From NCBI RefSeq assembly GCF_000315625.1, contig NW_005434650.1:571069-635068 (forward strand): 64,000 nucleotides of DNA, read 5' to 3'. Both the position numbers and the translations under genes were made by a program. Under the pieces are notes generated by a model. That model was not told the DNA's origin, did no database searches, and saw only the letters and a list, made by a program, of their open reading frames with translations. Shown here one piece after another: positions 11,501 through 26,500 of this stretch. Positions within the stretch are counted from its first letter, which is position 1. Each line of letters starts with the position of its first letter. The stretch comes from Guillardia theta CCMP2712. Lineage: Eukaryota > Cryptophyceae > Pyrenomonadales > Geminigeraceae.

Positions 11501-14500
11501 AGCGAGGTGGTATGCATCCCTCCTGTGTGGGACAACAGCACCTTGTGGCCGTATGCTGCGTTCCCCGTCAACCTGAGCATTGTTGTGATGTCAGGGTCAG
11601 AATGGGGCATCGTTCCCTTCCGATCGCCTCTGCTCTCGCCTTCCTGCAATCAGCAGATGCTTCTACTGGAGGCGACAACCGCGGATGCCGTCCACATCAA
11701 CAAGCCTCCTCAGTTCTACACCAAGGGCAACATCTTTGTGCCGGCCGACTCGTCCTACGTGATCATGACGACTGAATGGATCGAGTACCTCTCGGCAGGG
11801 AACACCTATGACGGGAGGAGGGTGGACTACGTGGAGTCGCCTCAGTCCCTCACGTTCTCAGTGCAGTTGACGACCAACGAACAGAAGCTGTTCACGCTGC
11901 CTCCCTCCATCACCAGCAACGGCACCCTCCAGTTCAGGACCAAGTACCTGGCGTCAGGCAGAGCTGAGATCTTGGTTCAGCTCAAGGACAACGGAGGTAC
12001 AGAGTTTGGAGGGGGCGATCTCTCCAGCCTCAAGAGGTTCTTTGTCTCCCTGATCCCTCAGATCGACATTCCGACATTCCAGTTCGGAGGCAAGATCGTG
12101 GTCCTCGAGGCGGAGAGCTCGGAGGCGAACTCCAACTTCTTCTACCGCATCATGACTGACCTGATTCACGGGCCCTATGAGTTCTTCCAGCAGATGACCT
12201 TCAAGCTGGTCCCCGAGGAGAACGAGTACCTGTTCGACCTCACCATCACTAACAACTTCGACTTCGGGTCCGGCCTGAACCTATTCTTCAGAACGCGAAA
12301 CTTCACCTTCGGCAACACCAGCGTTGAGATCGTCCTCAACAGCTTCGACTTGATCACAAGGCAGTCCAGCTCCCTCAACAAGACATTCGAGGTTATCATC
12401 ATCCCCGTCAACACTCCACCTTCCTTCCAGCTCGCCGTCGACCTGATCACTGTCAACCAATCCTCTTCTCGATCGTGCCATCAGTTGGCCCATCAGATCT
12501 TTAAAGGGCCCACCACCTTGTCCTCCCTTGTAGGCCCGAAGGGAGAGGATTGGTTTGAGAGCGCGCAGGATCTCACGTTCAAGATCAGTGGAGGAGGAGG
12601 AGGAGGAGGCGATTGCTTTGCCGACCTGCTGGAAAACGTGTCCATCTCCAACGATGGGATACTCTGCTTCACCCCGGTGCCCCGCATCGTCGGCCATGCG
12701 ACATGCTCGCTGACCTTGTATGACAACGGAGGGACCTTGAACGGAGGGAAGAACGTCTCGGGCACGCTGGACTTTACCGTTGAGGTCGTCCCTGTCAACG
12801 ACGAGCCGTTCTTCAGCTTCAATGAGGTTGCCTGCGAGCATGCATCTCAGTATGCCTGCCAGGTGAACGACAGTTACTTCGAGGTCCGGGTGCCTTCGAC
12901 CTTCCTAGGAGAGTGCTCGAGCCCTGTCTGCCAGGGCTGCGACTTTCCGATCCTGATCTCCAACTTTGCCAAGAACGTCACGGCCAGCAGGCAGTATTTG
13001 TACAACGAGCGGAATCAGCAGTTGACCTTTGACATCGTCCCTGAGTCGAACGTGTCGCTCCTTTACAGCAACCTTTCCATAACCCTGGAGACCATCTTTC
13101 TATGCATGAACAAGGACGTCCTCGGATCGGAGAACTTTGGGATCTCCCTGTGGGACGACGGAGGTTCGTCCAACGGCGGGGTCAACAACTTTGGGCCCCT
13201 TCTCTTCCGGATGACAGTGTACCTTGTCAATTCAAGACCGACCTTCGACCGTTGTGACAACGGAAGTTTGACCTTCTGGCAAGGAAGCGGGGGGCACATG
13301 ATCCCCTCGTTCATCTACAACATTGACAACGGAATCGGAAAGCTGAATGACGTCATCGAGGCTGACCAGATCGTAACCTTCACTACCTTCCCATATTTTG
13401 ACCTGCCAGGTTTGATTCAAGATCCACTGATCTACCGGAACGGGACGCTAAGCGTATCCATCGGAGCTTCCATCAACGAGAAAAACTTCTCCTTCGAAAT
13501 AAAAGCGCAGGACAACGGAGGGACTGAGGGAGGTGGGGAAGACACCACAACGTCGAACATGATGATCTACGTGGCCAAATCGTATCGGATCGTACAAGTC
13601 CACCTCGATCCAGGCGTCGACTGTCTGCACTTGGAGGAACAGCTGAAACATGCTCTGCTTCCTGAGGATAACATCGTAGATGTCCGCGTCAGCCAGTGCT
13701 CTACCGGTAGCGAATGTGACGATACCGTCAGGAGTGACCTGCTCGTCGACCTTGAAGGTCTTTCTGCAAGCAATAGAAACGTGGTCTTCATATCGACTGA
13801 CTGTAACCCGTCGCTGCATCTGGACCTACAGGGTTTCTTTGGGCTCAACTTCAACAGCAAGACTTTCAACAGGAACTCTGCACGCGTCCCTTCGTTCTCA
13901 CTGGCTCGCGAGACTTACTGGACGTACGAATACGGTGAGCTCGCCCTGCAGGATGCTTGTAGCACCTCCGATTACTTGCAAGTTCAGCTCGACGACACGC
14001 ACATGAGCCTAACCCTGAAAGATTTCATCAATGACATCATTGGGCCAATCAATGTTGACATCGGATCCACGGGAAAGCTCGAGTTATACTTTGATATCAC
14101 ACCGACGGAGATCGTGGTGAATGATGCCTCCTACATGAATAGCAACGACACTTTCTTTGCAAACACAAGCAGATCGGTAACTGCCTTCTGCCCCATAGAG
14201 AGCAATTGCTACGACAACTCTTTCTTTGTGAACTGTTCGATTGAAGTTTTTCTTGGGAAGGCACAGAAATTCTTGAATGGGCACGTCGTGTATAATATAT
14301 CAATGCGGAATTCAGATCAAAAAGCTGTCTTCACAGTAACAATTAACCCTGTCAACCAAGAACCTCGTTACACAATGGTAAAGACGAGCATCGAGCTGGA
14401 AGAGAATGTTACTCTTGTTTCGAGTCAATATGAGTTTGCTAGTGACGTGTTATCCGGGCCTCCGGTCTACGACGAGCTCCAGCAGCATCTGACATTCCAC

Positions 14501-17500
14501 CTGGAGACACTGACGGGCTCGTGGCTGTTTGTAAGCCCCCCGACTATTCTGATTGCTTCGCAGAAAGCATACATCAACTTCTCTGTGGTGCCGTTCTTGA
14601 ATGGTAATGCAAGCTTCGTCCTGACCTTGTACGATGACGGCGGCTACATGTGCGGAAGGAACGTCTCCACTAGCAGCAGTCTTTCAGTGACTGTCCATCC
14701 TGTCAATCAAGTCCCTTTCTTCGAACTCAGCTGCTCTTCTCTCTCTGCTTCAGAATGTGTCAACACCTGCGGACAGAACAGCTGGCCCGATTTCTCCTCG
14801 TGCTCCTATAATATGAAACTCTTACAAAACTGCTTGACCTGCTCCCCGGCTCCCATGTCAGTGAACTGTTCTGCTGGCAAAGTCCCCTTCTACCTGCCGT
14901 CCTTCGCAATCAACATCAGGCCTACCGGCTACATGAGTACCTCGACAGATCGGGAGATCGCAGCCATTGAAGACGAGAGCGATCAGTCGGTGTCGTTCTA
15001 TGTCCCACCTGCTGGCCCTGCTGATTTGATCTCGAGTCTCGCCCTCGACAGCAATGGCAACCTGTCGTTCTGTCTTCAGGAGAACTCCGTCGGCTCGACA
15101 TCCTTTGCTATCGAGCTGCATGACTCTTTGGGCGGTGTCTACGGGACTGCGAACCTGACTGTTGATGTGCAACGTGTCAACCAACGACCGTCATTCTCCC
15201 TTTGCAATGGAGGGATCGTGAACGTGTGGAGGGGCATCACCTATCATCAAGTGCCGAAGTTTGCCGACAACATCCTGAAGGGGGATTATTACAATGGGAA
15301 TGATGTTGAAAATTTTCAGCTCATCACTTTTGTCGTCACTCAGTTCAGTGATCTCTCAATCATCAACACGACAACGGTAACAGTGACGTCAGAGGGCACG
15401 TTATCGTTCGAGGTCCTGCCGGACGCGTTCGGCACCGTCACGATGATCGTCCATGCTGTGGACAACGGAGGGACACAGAACGAAGGGGTTGACACGTCAA
15501 TTGCACACACAATTCAGATATCTGTCATCGGATTTTACGCTCAACTGACAAGAGCTGTGCAGGGAGCTTGCCCTGAGGTTGAGATGCTTACAAACAACTT
15601 GCCGTTGAACTTGAGCTTCGTGTATGGTGGAGGAAATGACGTGCAGGAAGTCAACTTGGCCCCTGTGTGCGAGGGCAATCAGCACGTGTACTACAATGCA
15701 TCGGACTGTAAGTTCATCTACATCATGATGCCTTACACCGAGATCAGTGCCGACTTCCGTCAGAAGGTCAAGAGTTGGGCAACAGAGTATGGATGGACGG
15801 TCTCGTACTTCGATTATAGTGACAGCAGAACCTCCTCTTTTCAAACGAATCAGAACTACACATCCTGTGAGTACGGGACTGACTTGACTGTCGACATTCT
15901 GTCCTGTCAGATCTCCGAGTACGTCAACGTTACCTATGACGGCACTGATCAGACGATGTCTATTGTTGTTTTGAATGTTGTTTCCAATGTAGTTGGCCCT
16001 AAGAGTGTTTTGGTCAATGATATGGACCAACTTCAGCTGTCATTCCAAGTCTCGACCATGTCTCAGTACGTCTTCGACTATCAAGCTGACATACGAGCAA
16101 GTGACTCGACCTTGATCACCGGCGGCGAGGGTCACTTTGACATCACTTGCGATCAGCAGCTAGAAGGCTCGCGGATGGTTGTGGTTAAGTGCACCCATGG
16201 GAGTGTTCTCCTGGGGAAGGTTGAAAAATACCTCAACGGCCGGATGAAATTCCAGGTCAACATGGACGGGACAGAGAGTCGAGCGGAGTTCGAGCTTGAC
16301 ATCCGCCCGATCAATCAGCAACCAAACTTTGAGATCTCAAGGCAGCTCATCGACGTTTACTCCTCAGATCCTGATCACTACATCTATGACTTTGCCTTCG
16401 GAATCTCGCCAGCGCCTGAGGTGACCACTCAATCCGAAAAGTGCATCCAGGACGAGTACAAACAGAATGTCATCTTCAAGATTGCCACCATTGACATTTT
16501 TGGCGACATCTTCTCTATCTTTCCCTCCATCGTAACTCAGGGGAACAAGGGGGCTTGCAGCGACTTCTACTATCCCAACGGAACTCTGACCTTCTCACTC
16601 AACAAAGGGCAGCAAGGTAACGCGACGCTGCAAATATCCGCCAGCGACTGCTACGACAGCTCGGCGAACTGTAATCCCCAGGGGTTTCATCGAGCAAACT
16701 TCACCATCGTAGTTCAGCCCGTGCCAAGGCCAACATGCTTCCAGCTGAGCTCGAGCGTCTACCAGGCACAGCAGTCAGACTCGGCGCAGGTCTTCTGGAT
16801 CCACGGGCTGCTCAAGGACGAGTATGGTACTCACCAGTCAAGTAGCGCAACCTTCGAGGTTCAGGGCTACGACCAGGGAGCGATCTCAGACGCGCACTTC
16901 TACCCCAACGGCAGCCTCATGCTGGCAGTAAGCAAGTACACCTTCGGCAAGTTCCCCATGGTGATCCGACTCGACGACCCAGCGAATGTGGGGCAAGAAG
17001 GGGGCGATTGCTTCCTACGGAACTTCAGCCTTGACATTGCCAAAGAGAACTTTCCGCCCTACTTCTATCTGTCGACTCCAGTGATCCAGATATGTGAGAA
17101 CCACAACTACAGCCAGCAGATTCTGGTGGATATCGCCACGTCGAAGGATTCAGAGGCAAGGGATGGTCCACAGAACATGACTTTCTGCGTTGTGGCGCTG
17201 GGTGAAGAAATGAATATCTTCCAACTCGGCCCATCTGCTGGGGTAGATGGAATTTTCTCATTTCAGCCGATACCGAATCACTTCGGCCATCGCGCGTTCA
17301 ACATCACGCTGATAGACGAGGGCACATGTCAGGATTACAAGTCGGCCAGCGCTACCTACCAGCTGGACATCTACATCACGGCCAACAACGACCCTCCTTC
17401 CTTCCAGCTGTCAAGTGGTCTACTGCTAGTCAACGAGTCGTCGATCGAGGGATACTTGGTTGAGGTAGAGCAGTTCGCGGTGAACATCTTGAAAGGTCTT

Positions 17501-20500
17501 GACCTGCCATACCCCTTCGGAGATCAGGACCAGAACGTCTCGTTCCACATGATCGTCAAGGACGTGTCAGTTCCCGCAAGGTACCACATCTCCTACGGAA
17601 CTGTCGACACCTTGCTGCTGGACAACAGCTGGCACATCAGGCCGAATGGGGCCCTGGAGTTTCAGCTGCACCAGTATGTCAACGGCAAGGCAGAGTTCGA
17701 GGTCTACATGGAGGATGACGGAAGCCTCGCTTGCGGGGGGGCGAGGCAGGCTCAGCAGAACTTCACCTTCCTGCTGGAGGTCCTGCCGGTGAACCAGAAC
17801 CCGAGGTTTGAGTTCTCTCCCTCCTCCGTGCAGCAGGGCGGCGAGATCCCCGTGCTGTGGCTTCTCGAGTCGAGCCAAGACATTGTGAGGGAGGAGGGGA
17901 GGAACCTGCTGGTCAACGTCACATCTGGCGAATGGGACGAGGGCGACCAGGGCCTGATCTTCCAGGTAGACCTTGTGGTCGCGCCTGATGATGAGATAGG
18001 AGCTGATGATGTTTCTTCTCAGGTCGAGTTCGTGTCCGGCGATCCGGATCTGCTCTTGGGCCCGCAAGTCGTGCTGAACTTGAGAGGTTTCGGCTGCAGC
18101 TTTGCTTCTGCTAGGCTTTGCTACTCCTCTGCGGATTTTCTTTTCAGGACGGACAGGTGATTGAATCCTCCTCCGACCTTCTCTGCCTCTTCTCATTGTC
18201 TTCAACCCTCTTCCATCCCCAACTCCTTGATCTCCATCTCTTCCAATCGCTGATCATCTTTGCATTTCAGCCATCGTTTCGGATCGAGCCTCTACAACTT
18301 CGTTCTGAGAGACACGGGGTCTTATGCGGGGCCGAACCGAGGAGAGACGAGGAAGCTGCTGATGGTGAACGTTGTGCCTGTCAACGACGAGCCTCGCTTC
18401 ACCATGACTGAACATCTCCTGAACATCCGGATGGGTGAAAACTGCAACCTACAAGCTTCCCAGGCGATGATGTACAACCTAACGATCAGTTCCATCAGCA
18501 ACAACAGCGAAGTCTTCAACTTGACTACTCTAGCTGACCTGTTAGTCTTTCCGACGGCCTCGTCATCGCAGCAGGACTTGTACCGAACTATCTCGGACAC
18601 TCTGAGCACGTTTACAGGGAAGAAGATGTCCGTGAGCCTCAGGGCTCCCTGCGTCTCGGGTCCGTCAGACTTATCTGCCCTGATGAACATCACTTGCTTC
18701 CTGTACGTTGAAGGCTGTCGGGATGCCGCTGACCACCTGGCCGTACGGAGCCAGCTGCAGACATCGATTGCTGGACTTATAAGTCTGAGGGACTCAAACT
18801 CGACCCTACCTGTCTCGGTCTCCGACGGGACATTCGCGTGCCTTTTGGACCGCAACATCTTCGTGGTCCCGAACTTCATCACCAAGTTCACCGTTGGCCC
18901 GTTCGAGGGCTACAACCACGACAAGAGCACAAGGAGAAGCTACGAAAACCAGACGGGCTCCTTCGAGTTTGCTAACGTCAACGGTGCCCAACAAGAAACT
19001 CCCGTCATCCCTCGCGTCCTCCTGCCCTGCGGGTCCCTCGTCTTAGAGGTGACCAACTCTTCCATGAGCAGCACAAACTTCTCCATCACCCTCGTGGACT
19101 CTCATGCTGACGACGGAACCACCCAGCGCTCCCAGACTGAGCACTTCGTCGTCCAGATCCTCCCCTACGTCAAGCTTCCCAGCTTCGACCTGCGTGTGCA
19201 GGAGTTGACGATGTTTGAAGGGTCTGGAGAATTCTTCAACAATTCTGTGGCATACAACATACTCTCTGGATCAGGTAACTGGGAGAACACGACCTTCAAC
19301 ATTGTAGTGCAGTATCCAAGCATGTTTGCTGTGCTACCAACGATGACGCTGGATGGATCCTTGAATTTCACTCTCTCGCCATATCAACATGGGACAACAA
19401 CGCTGAGCATAACCTTGCTGAGTGTCTTCCATGACTACAAGACCTCGGTGATCACCTCGGCGGTCAAGGTGATAGTGTTGAAAGTGCTGCCGGTAAATCA
19501 GAAGCCCACTTTCATAGTGCGGGACGTGTTCATTGTGAAGAACTGTCCGGTGCAGGCAGATGAAGCATGTCAGAACAGGTTCCACATCGTAGAGAACTTG
19601 GTGTCGCAGCTAGTGGTGGACATGCCGAACAAAGTTTGCAACTCTCAGGGCGTCTTCTGCGACAACCAGAATGTCACCTTCTTCATTGATGACGTCACTA
19701 ACCCCTCGTTGTTCAATCTTCAGCCAGTGGTTCATGCCAACGGTTCGCTGGTCTTCAGCGTCAATCCTGACCTGACCGGCGAGTCTTTGGTGATGCTGCA
19801 CGCGACGGACGACGGGCCCATGAACAGCGACCCGATGTTTGCAGGAGACAACACGTCCACTCGACACTCCTTCAAGATCCTCATCGATACCATCGACTAC
19901 CCGCCGACCTTCGCCCTTCAGCGGAACGTCTCATGTGGAAACCTGAACGCGACGAGGAACGAGACTTGTACCTGCCCGACCCTCGAGAATTCAACCATGA
20001 GCTATCAGGTCTGCTCGGTACCCATGAACATCCTTCGTAACGATTCAGTCAACGTCGAGATTCTCCAGGGAGCTGGTCTCCTGCGGATTGACAACTTCGC
20101 CTCCTACGTCTCTCCTGCCGAAGGGTTCTTTGCGAGACATAGATCGATCTTCGGGTTCCCAAAGCCTCCGGCCAGTCTCGTGACGTCAGCCGTGAACTTC
20201 ACGGTCCAGAGGAGCGACCCTGTGGCAGCGATCGGAGGGCTGGGCAAGTATTACACAGACTATGTCGTCTCACCTGACAAGAAACACATTTATGCCGTCC
20301 AGAGGGACACAAACTCTGTCTCCATCGCGCAGATTCAGAATCAAAACATCTCGCAGACAGCGTTCCTGGACAGAAGGTCCGACGGCGAGGACAGGTTGAG
20401 ATTCCGAGGCTTCACCCAGTACGCTAAGAACGACAGTGACATCATCACATACAACCTGACCGACCTCTGCCACTTGTCGTCGGTAGTTGTCGATCACAGG

Positions 20501-23500
20501 CCCTACATCATGAACTCGGCAGGATGTCAGTACATTCCAGAACCTGCGCCTGTTCCCTCGGACTGCCCCATCGACAAGCTGACTGTCCTTTGCGACATCA
20601 ACTGCTGCAACGAACTTCTGCTGCAGACTGTCGGAAACTGGGTCTTCGAGTCTGCTAGCCTCTATGGTGAGCAGTCCGTCCAGAAATCCCTGTCGAGCCT
20701 CGGCAATCTGACGTGCAACTCCAGCATGTGTGTGTACTCCAGGAACAGACTGCAATCAAACTGCGATGAGAGATATGACACAGTCTACGGACCCGCCACC
20801 TTCCGCGACTCGTCGGGGGTGTTGGGAGCGGCTCTGGTGCTCGGGGCAGGCCTGAGTTGCAAGTCTGACGTGTATGCTGACTGGGACCGGACGCCACAAG
20901 CGAGCATGTCGCCACTCAACTTCATCTCCAACAACGGCGTGAAGGAGTCGATTCAACTGAACATGTTGAACCCAAGGTTGGTAGTGTCCGGGGACACGAC
21001 CACTGTAGCAAGTGTGCTGCAGAAGCAACTGGCCGTCTCAATTTGGTTCACGATCGAGAAAGACACGGTCGAGTCGGGGCTGGTGAGCGCGGGATACTTT
21101 GCTACATGCGTGAAGGGCTGGACGATCTCATATTCAAGAAGCTCTACCAGTACCTCCTTCTACTTCAACTTCACCGCCAGCAGCAGCATCCAGAGGAAGA
21201 TCTTAAACACTTACCGCAGGACCCCGACGCTGGAACTCGGCAGCTGGGCTCACCTGGTGGTGTCCTACAACGGGACGGGAGTTGACTTCTACCTCAACGG
21301 AAACCTCGTCCAGTCAAGGATCGCCTGCCCAGCTGACTGTGGGGTCCTCAAGTACACTTCCGACGCACCTCAGTGCAAGTTTGACAACCCGTTCTTGCTG
21401 GGGGACCTGGGAGTTACCAGCAACCCTCAGCAGCACACGGGGATGGTAAGAAGTGTCAGGATCTTCAAACGAGCCCTGGTTGCCAGCGAGGTTGACTTCC
21501 TCTACAAGCTGGAGAACTTGACAACAACTGTGCTGCTTGACAACTACTGGGTCCACGGAACCGGAAGGGTAGTCAACAAGACCATCCTTGGGGCGATATC
21601 GCCTAGTGGGGACTTTGCAAACACGAATGAGTCGACGAGCATCATGTTGCACGGGAGGTTCAGCAAGGGCTTCGGGTACCGCTGTGAGTTCATCACTGCA
21701 GGGCAGACGGGCGTGTCCAACATCTCCTACCCCATCTGTGATGACCCTCTCTACTGCAGCTACCTCATCTGCCTGGACATATTCTGGCCTTCGGGGATGA
21801 GAGCGACTACGATGCGACTGATCCGACGGAACATGACGAGGGGAACAGAGGCGACGGTCTTGCAGCGCTTCTGCTTCGATGAGAGCTGCGGTTACATCCC
21901 TCCTGACCAGCGGAATGTCAGCGACTGGTGGATGATAGTAACGGAGGACGGGTCCACGAAGCTCGACACAGGCTGCACGGGAGTTCTCACAACCTTCCGC
22001 TTCATCATCCGGTCGGAGATCCAGAGGCTCGACGTGACGTCCAAGGCCGTCAGCCGGGTCAAATCTCTATCGCCGCTGATAGTGACTCAGGACTTCAAGT
22101 TTGACACCTACGCCGTCAACGTTTCTAGCCGCGCCATCATCGAAACAAACCTCACGTCAAGGAACTTCACCATCAACGTCGGCCTGTGGAACCGGACGGT
22201 CTGCCCGTCGGGCACACTGACTGTCATCAACACGTCCGTCTCCATCCTGCCGTACTTCCATGACTTCTGCAACAGCACCAACAGCACGTGCAAGGGAGGG
22301 ATCTGTACTTACTTCAACAACCTTACCGTCCTCGGTGTCTCCTCCATCACCCCCTTCGAGTTCTCCGGTCAGACCTACCTGATGGTGGCCAACTACTGGG
22401 ACGGGAAGAGCACCTCAGTCTTCTCCCCGCTCCTGCACATTACTGTCAGCGGCACCTCGGGGGATGTTGGACTAGTCCATGTGCAGTCAGTATTCACCAG
22501 CGGGGCCAGGAAGTGGTTGTACGTGGATGTGAACTCTCGATCCGACGACAGCAGGCCGCTGCTGATCCTGACGTCCTTCGTTGACAACTCAGCTGGCTAC
22601 CTCTTGAACTCCTCGAGCGGACTTCCCTTGCAAGCTTCTGACCCTATCCCGTTCCCAGTGTGGTCCTCCGCGTCTTCCTGCTCCTTTGAGATCTTCAACG
22701 TCTCCTACGTGGCTTTTGCCTCCTTCACGAGCAACCAGGACTCTACCATCTTCGCCCTCGGCGTCCCGAAGAACTCGACATTCAGCTACTTCGGCGACCG
22801 GCTGGTCCCTCACGATCGGGAGTTTGCCAACAGGCGGGTGACTGCGAAGAAGGTCCTGTCTTTCACAACCACCAACGCCTTTGACGTGGTACATCTCACC
22901 GCCGACAACCGCAACTTCGTCATGTTCGCCAGCTTCATGCTCAACGGGGCCTCGCAGATCTTCGAGCTCAAGGGCTCCGGAATGATCTCGTCCGCTGACC
23001 TCCTGCAGTCTCTGAATGTTCCCTATGCCACGTCCTTGCGCGCCTTCACCTACAGCGTCACCTACATCATGGTGGGAAGCGCATCGAGATTGACAGAAAT
23101 GTATCGGTGGAACGGGACTCAGTTCAACGGCGCTCTGTCCGCCAACACACCTGCCTCTGGATCGTCAGGAGGACAACAGATCCCGTTTGCGAATGTTTCC
23201 TCGATTGACCTCGTGCAGTGGCCGAGCTCGGACGGGCTTCATACCTGCAACAACCAGGTCGCCTTGTTGTTTGTCGGGCTTCGATCGTTCGACCCGAATG
23301 TCTCGGCCAGCGTGAAGATACTGAGGGGATGGAGGGAGTGTGTGTCAGAAATGCGCAGGCCAGTCGCTATCGACATCCTCCCTACTGGCAACTTCGTCTA
23401 CATCGCATCTGCAGAGTCTCGCTCGATCTCCGTCTTCTGGCGTGACCCTGCCGTCGGACATCTGATCTACAGCAGCAGCGCCTCGTTCACCTCAGGATAC

Positions 23501-26500
23501 TCAGCTCTGATGCAGCAGATCTCCACCAACGTGATCACCAAGGACAAGCTGCTGAGCAAAACCGACTTCGGATTCCCTTTCCGCTCCATCCGGTCGATCC
23601 AGGTGAGCGCGGATGCTCAGAATCTCTACGTGACGAGCTTCAACGACAATGCGATCACCGTGTTCAACGTCGACCAGACGACTGGCGGACTGACTCGCGT
23701 GCAGACGCTGAGTGAGGGGCAGAGCATTGCTGGGACTGTGACGAAGGGAATCAAAGGGGCGACGGGGCTGCACATTGCCAACCTGGTGTATGTGACAGGA
23801 TGGTTGGACGATGCTGTGAGTGTGTTCAACAGGAACTCGAACGGAGAGCTGGGGTTCTGCGATGCGACATACAACGGAGAAGTGAACTTCCTGTCTTTCA
23901 ACGTGTCTTCACCCAACACTCTGATCCCGATCAAAGCGCTGACCACGACCCAGTCATTCCAGGAGGGGAGCTTCTACCCGAAGAGGATCGGAAGTTTCAG
24001 CAACAACTGGGCTCTGACTGCCCGAGCTACGAGGCACTTTCAGATCGACCAGGTCGACTACCTCGCTGTTGCCTCTAGCGATGGTGAGACGGGCGTCGGA
24101 ACCGTCACGGTCCACCGTTGGAGCTCTTCCTCCACCAAGTTTGTCCTGCTCCAGACTCTCTCCGGCAACCAGGCGGCCCATTCAGTCACCTACTTCAACA
24201 TCAGCGACCGTGCCGGGCATGTCCTGCACTACCTCGCCGTCTCCAACTCCATGACTTCAACTTGCAACCGTCAGTCAAACGGGGTCAACATCTTCTCTTG
24301 GAACCAGGGCCAGCAGCTGTTCGAACTTTTCCAAAACCTTCAGAACACTGATCCAGCCCGCGAATCCCTAACGGGGGCCGTGCACGCTGAATTCTTCACC
24401 TTGAAGGGAGACGTGCACTACCTGGCTGTGGCGTACTATGACGATTGCTATAGAAACTCCACAGTTGAGTCCGTCATCTACCGCTGGAACCCCTATGGGT
24501 GGATGCGGCAGACCAGCGAGACGGCGATGACCTGGACCCCTGGCTTCGAGCCCTTCCAGAGGGTCCAGACGTTTGGAGCCGTTTGGATCGAATTCCAAGA
24601 TCCAGTCCTGGTGATCTCCAACTTCTATGACGGGCATTCTTGCTCGTTTGACAACGTCGACGTGTACGTATTCAACAAGGATCTGTACAACGACATGCTG
24701 CGAAGTCCAGCTGGATCGTTCGAGATACGGCAGAAGATAGCTGGACATGGGACCACGGGGACCAAGATCTTCAACCTGGAGGGGGTCGGCATGCTGATGG
24801 CTGTCGCAAACAGGCAAGCCGATCTCTACAGGATGGACGACATGAGTGTGTTCGATGTGGATCCTGTGATCTACATATGGAATGACACTTGTGTGAACCA
24901 ATGGACTGAGAATCGCCCGTCGGGATGCTTTCTCTTGTATCAGACCCTGCAGTTCCAGTCTTCCATGGGCAACGTCACCATCCCCGACAGCCTCTACACA
25001 ACAGCAGCCTCCTCCGGCTCTTCCATCTTCAACGAGTTCCGTGCCAACATGACGGCAAGGTACTGCATGGAAAATGCCTGCACGACGTCGGACGACGGGG
25101 CGACGAAGGTAGTCAACCATGTCCGGGGAGCAACGAGAGTTCACTTCTTCGAGGAGGGAGGCAACGTGTTCCTGGCTGTTGCCCAGTCAGTCTGCAACTT
25201 CAGTTCCTCCAGAGCTGCCTGCATCGGGGAGATGGGGATGAACGGGGCTGTTCCGCAGTCCAAGTCTTCCATCTTCCAGTGGGAGGCGAGGACGAGAAAG
25301 TTTGTGGAGATGCTCGCGATCAACCAGGAGGATGCCAAGTACCCACGGCATCATCAGTACGCTATGAGAGTTGACGTGGGTCAGGCTCTCAACATCGAAG
25401 ACTTCGTCATCGGCGGTCAACACTTCCTGGTCTTCTCCAGCCATACCCACGGAGCGCTACTCTTTCTATGGCGCTTCGAGCTGGTCAACGGGATGACTGG
25501 GCCCGTCGGTGTCACCACGGCCGATACCGACGCAATGTCAACCATCTTCGTGCTGAACGAGCTAGAGCACTCGCTCGTCACTTTCGACATCGCCAGCGTC
25601 TACGACGGTCTTGGCCACCGACAGAGTCTGTGCGACAACGTGGGCTTCAAGTTCCGGGGAACGCAGGTCGAGCAGCTGCTGACCAAGAGCGGGCAGGCGG
25701 TGGATCCGAGCAAGAAGTCAGCGATGGGGCTGAATGGAGCAAGGAAGATCATTTCCTCCTGCCTGGGGTCAAACTCTTCTAGAAACATCTTCTGGTTGTT
25801 CCAGACTGCCGACTCAGCATTCAACAACATGTGCAAGGTCACAGTCCTGGCCGGGCCGAGACGGGACGAGGAGGTCTGTTCTTCTATAGGGACGGCGATC
25901 AGCAAGGCCGGGGAGGCTGTTCCCTGCCAGTCAGTGAGCTTCCTCGTAACGCAGTTGTCCGCTGACCCCCCCCAATTTGTCCTGCCCAACCTCACGCTGC
26001 ATATCAACGGGACCCTCTCGCTCCTCGCTCCCAGCATCAGCGGCTCCGCGAGCTTCAAGGTGGAGCTCTTGGACGACGGGCTGTCAACCAGCTACGAGGG
26101 GAGGCGGTTAGGAGACGATCGATCCTCGCCGAGGTACTTTAACCTGGTCGCCATCCCCACCACCTCCGTCCCCTTCTTCGTCCCCTTCGACGTCTTCTGC
26201 AACCAGGGCACAGGAACACAGTCCCTCGTGTTCGCTTCTGACCTCTCCTTCGGTGCTGCCGGCAGTTTCATCTCGGACATGTACTGGGAGTTCACCTGGT
26301 CCAGGGCAACCTTTCTACAGACCCAGCCACTGCTCTCGGTCGAGCTGGTTGAGGGCATTCCCATGGGTATCGTCAGAGTCACCCCTACCGCCGACGGCTT
26401 CGGGAGCACAGTCTTCACCGTTCGCCTCGTGAACAGGTACTCCCTGACGCTGAAACGCGGCAGCTTCGCCTCTGTCTACAAGAACTTCACGCTGACCGTC

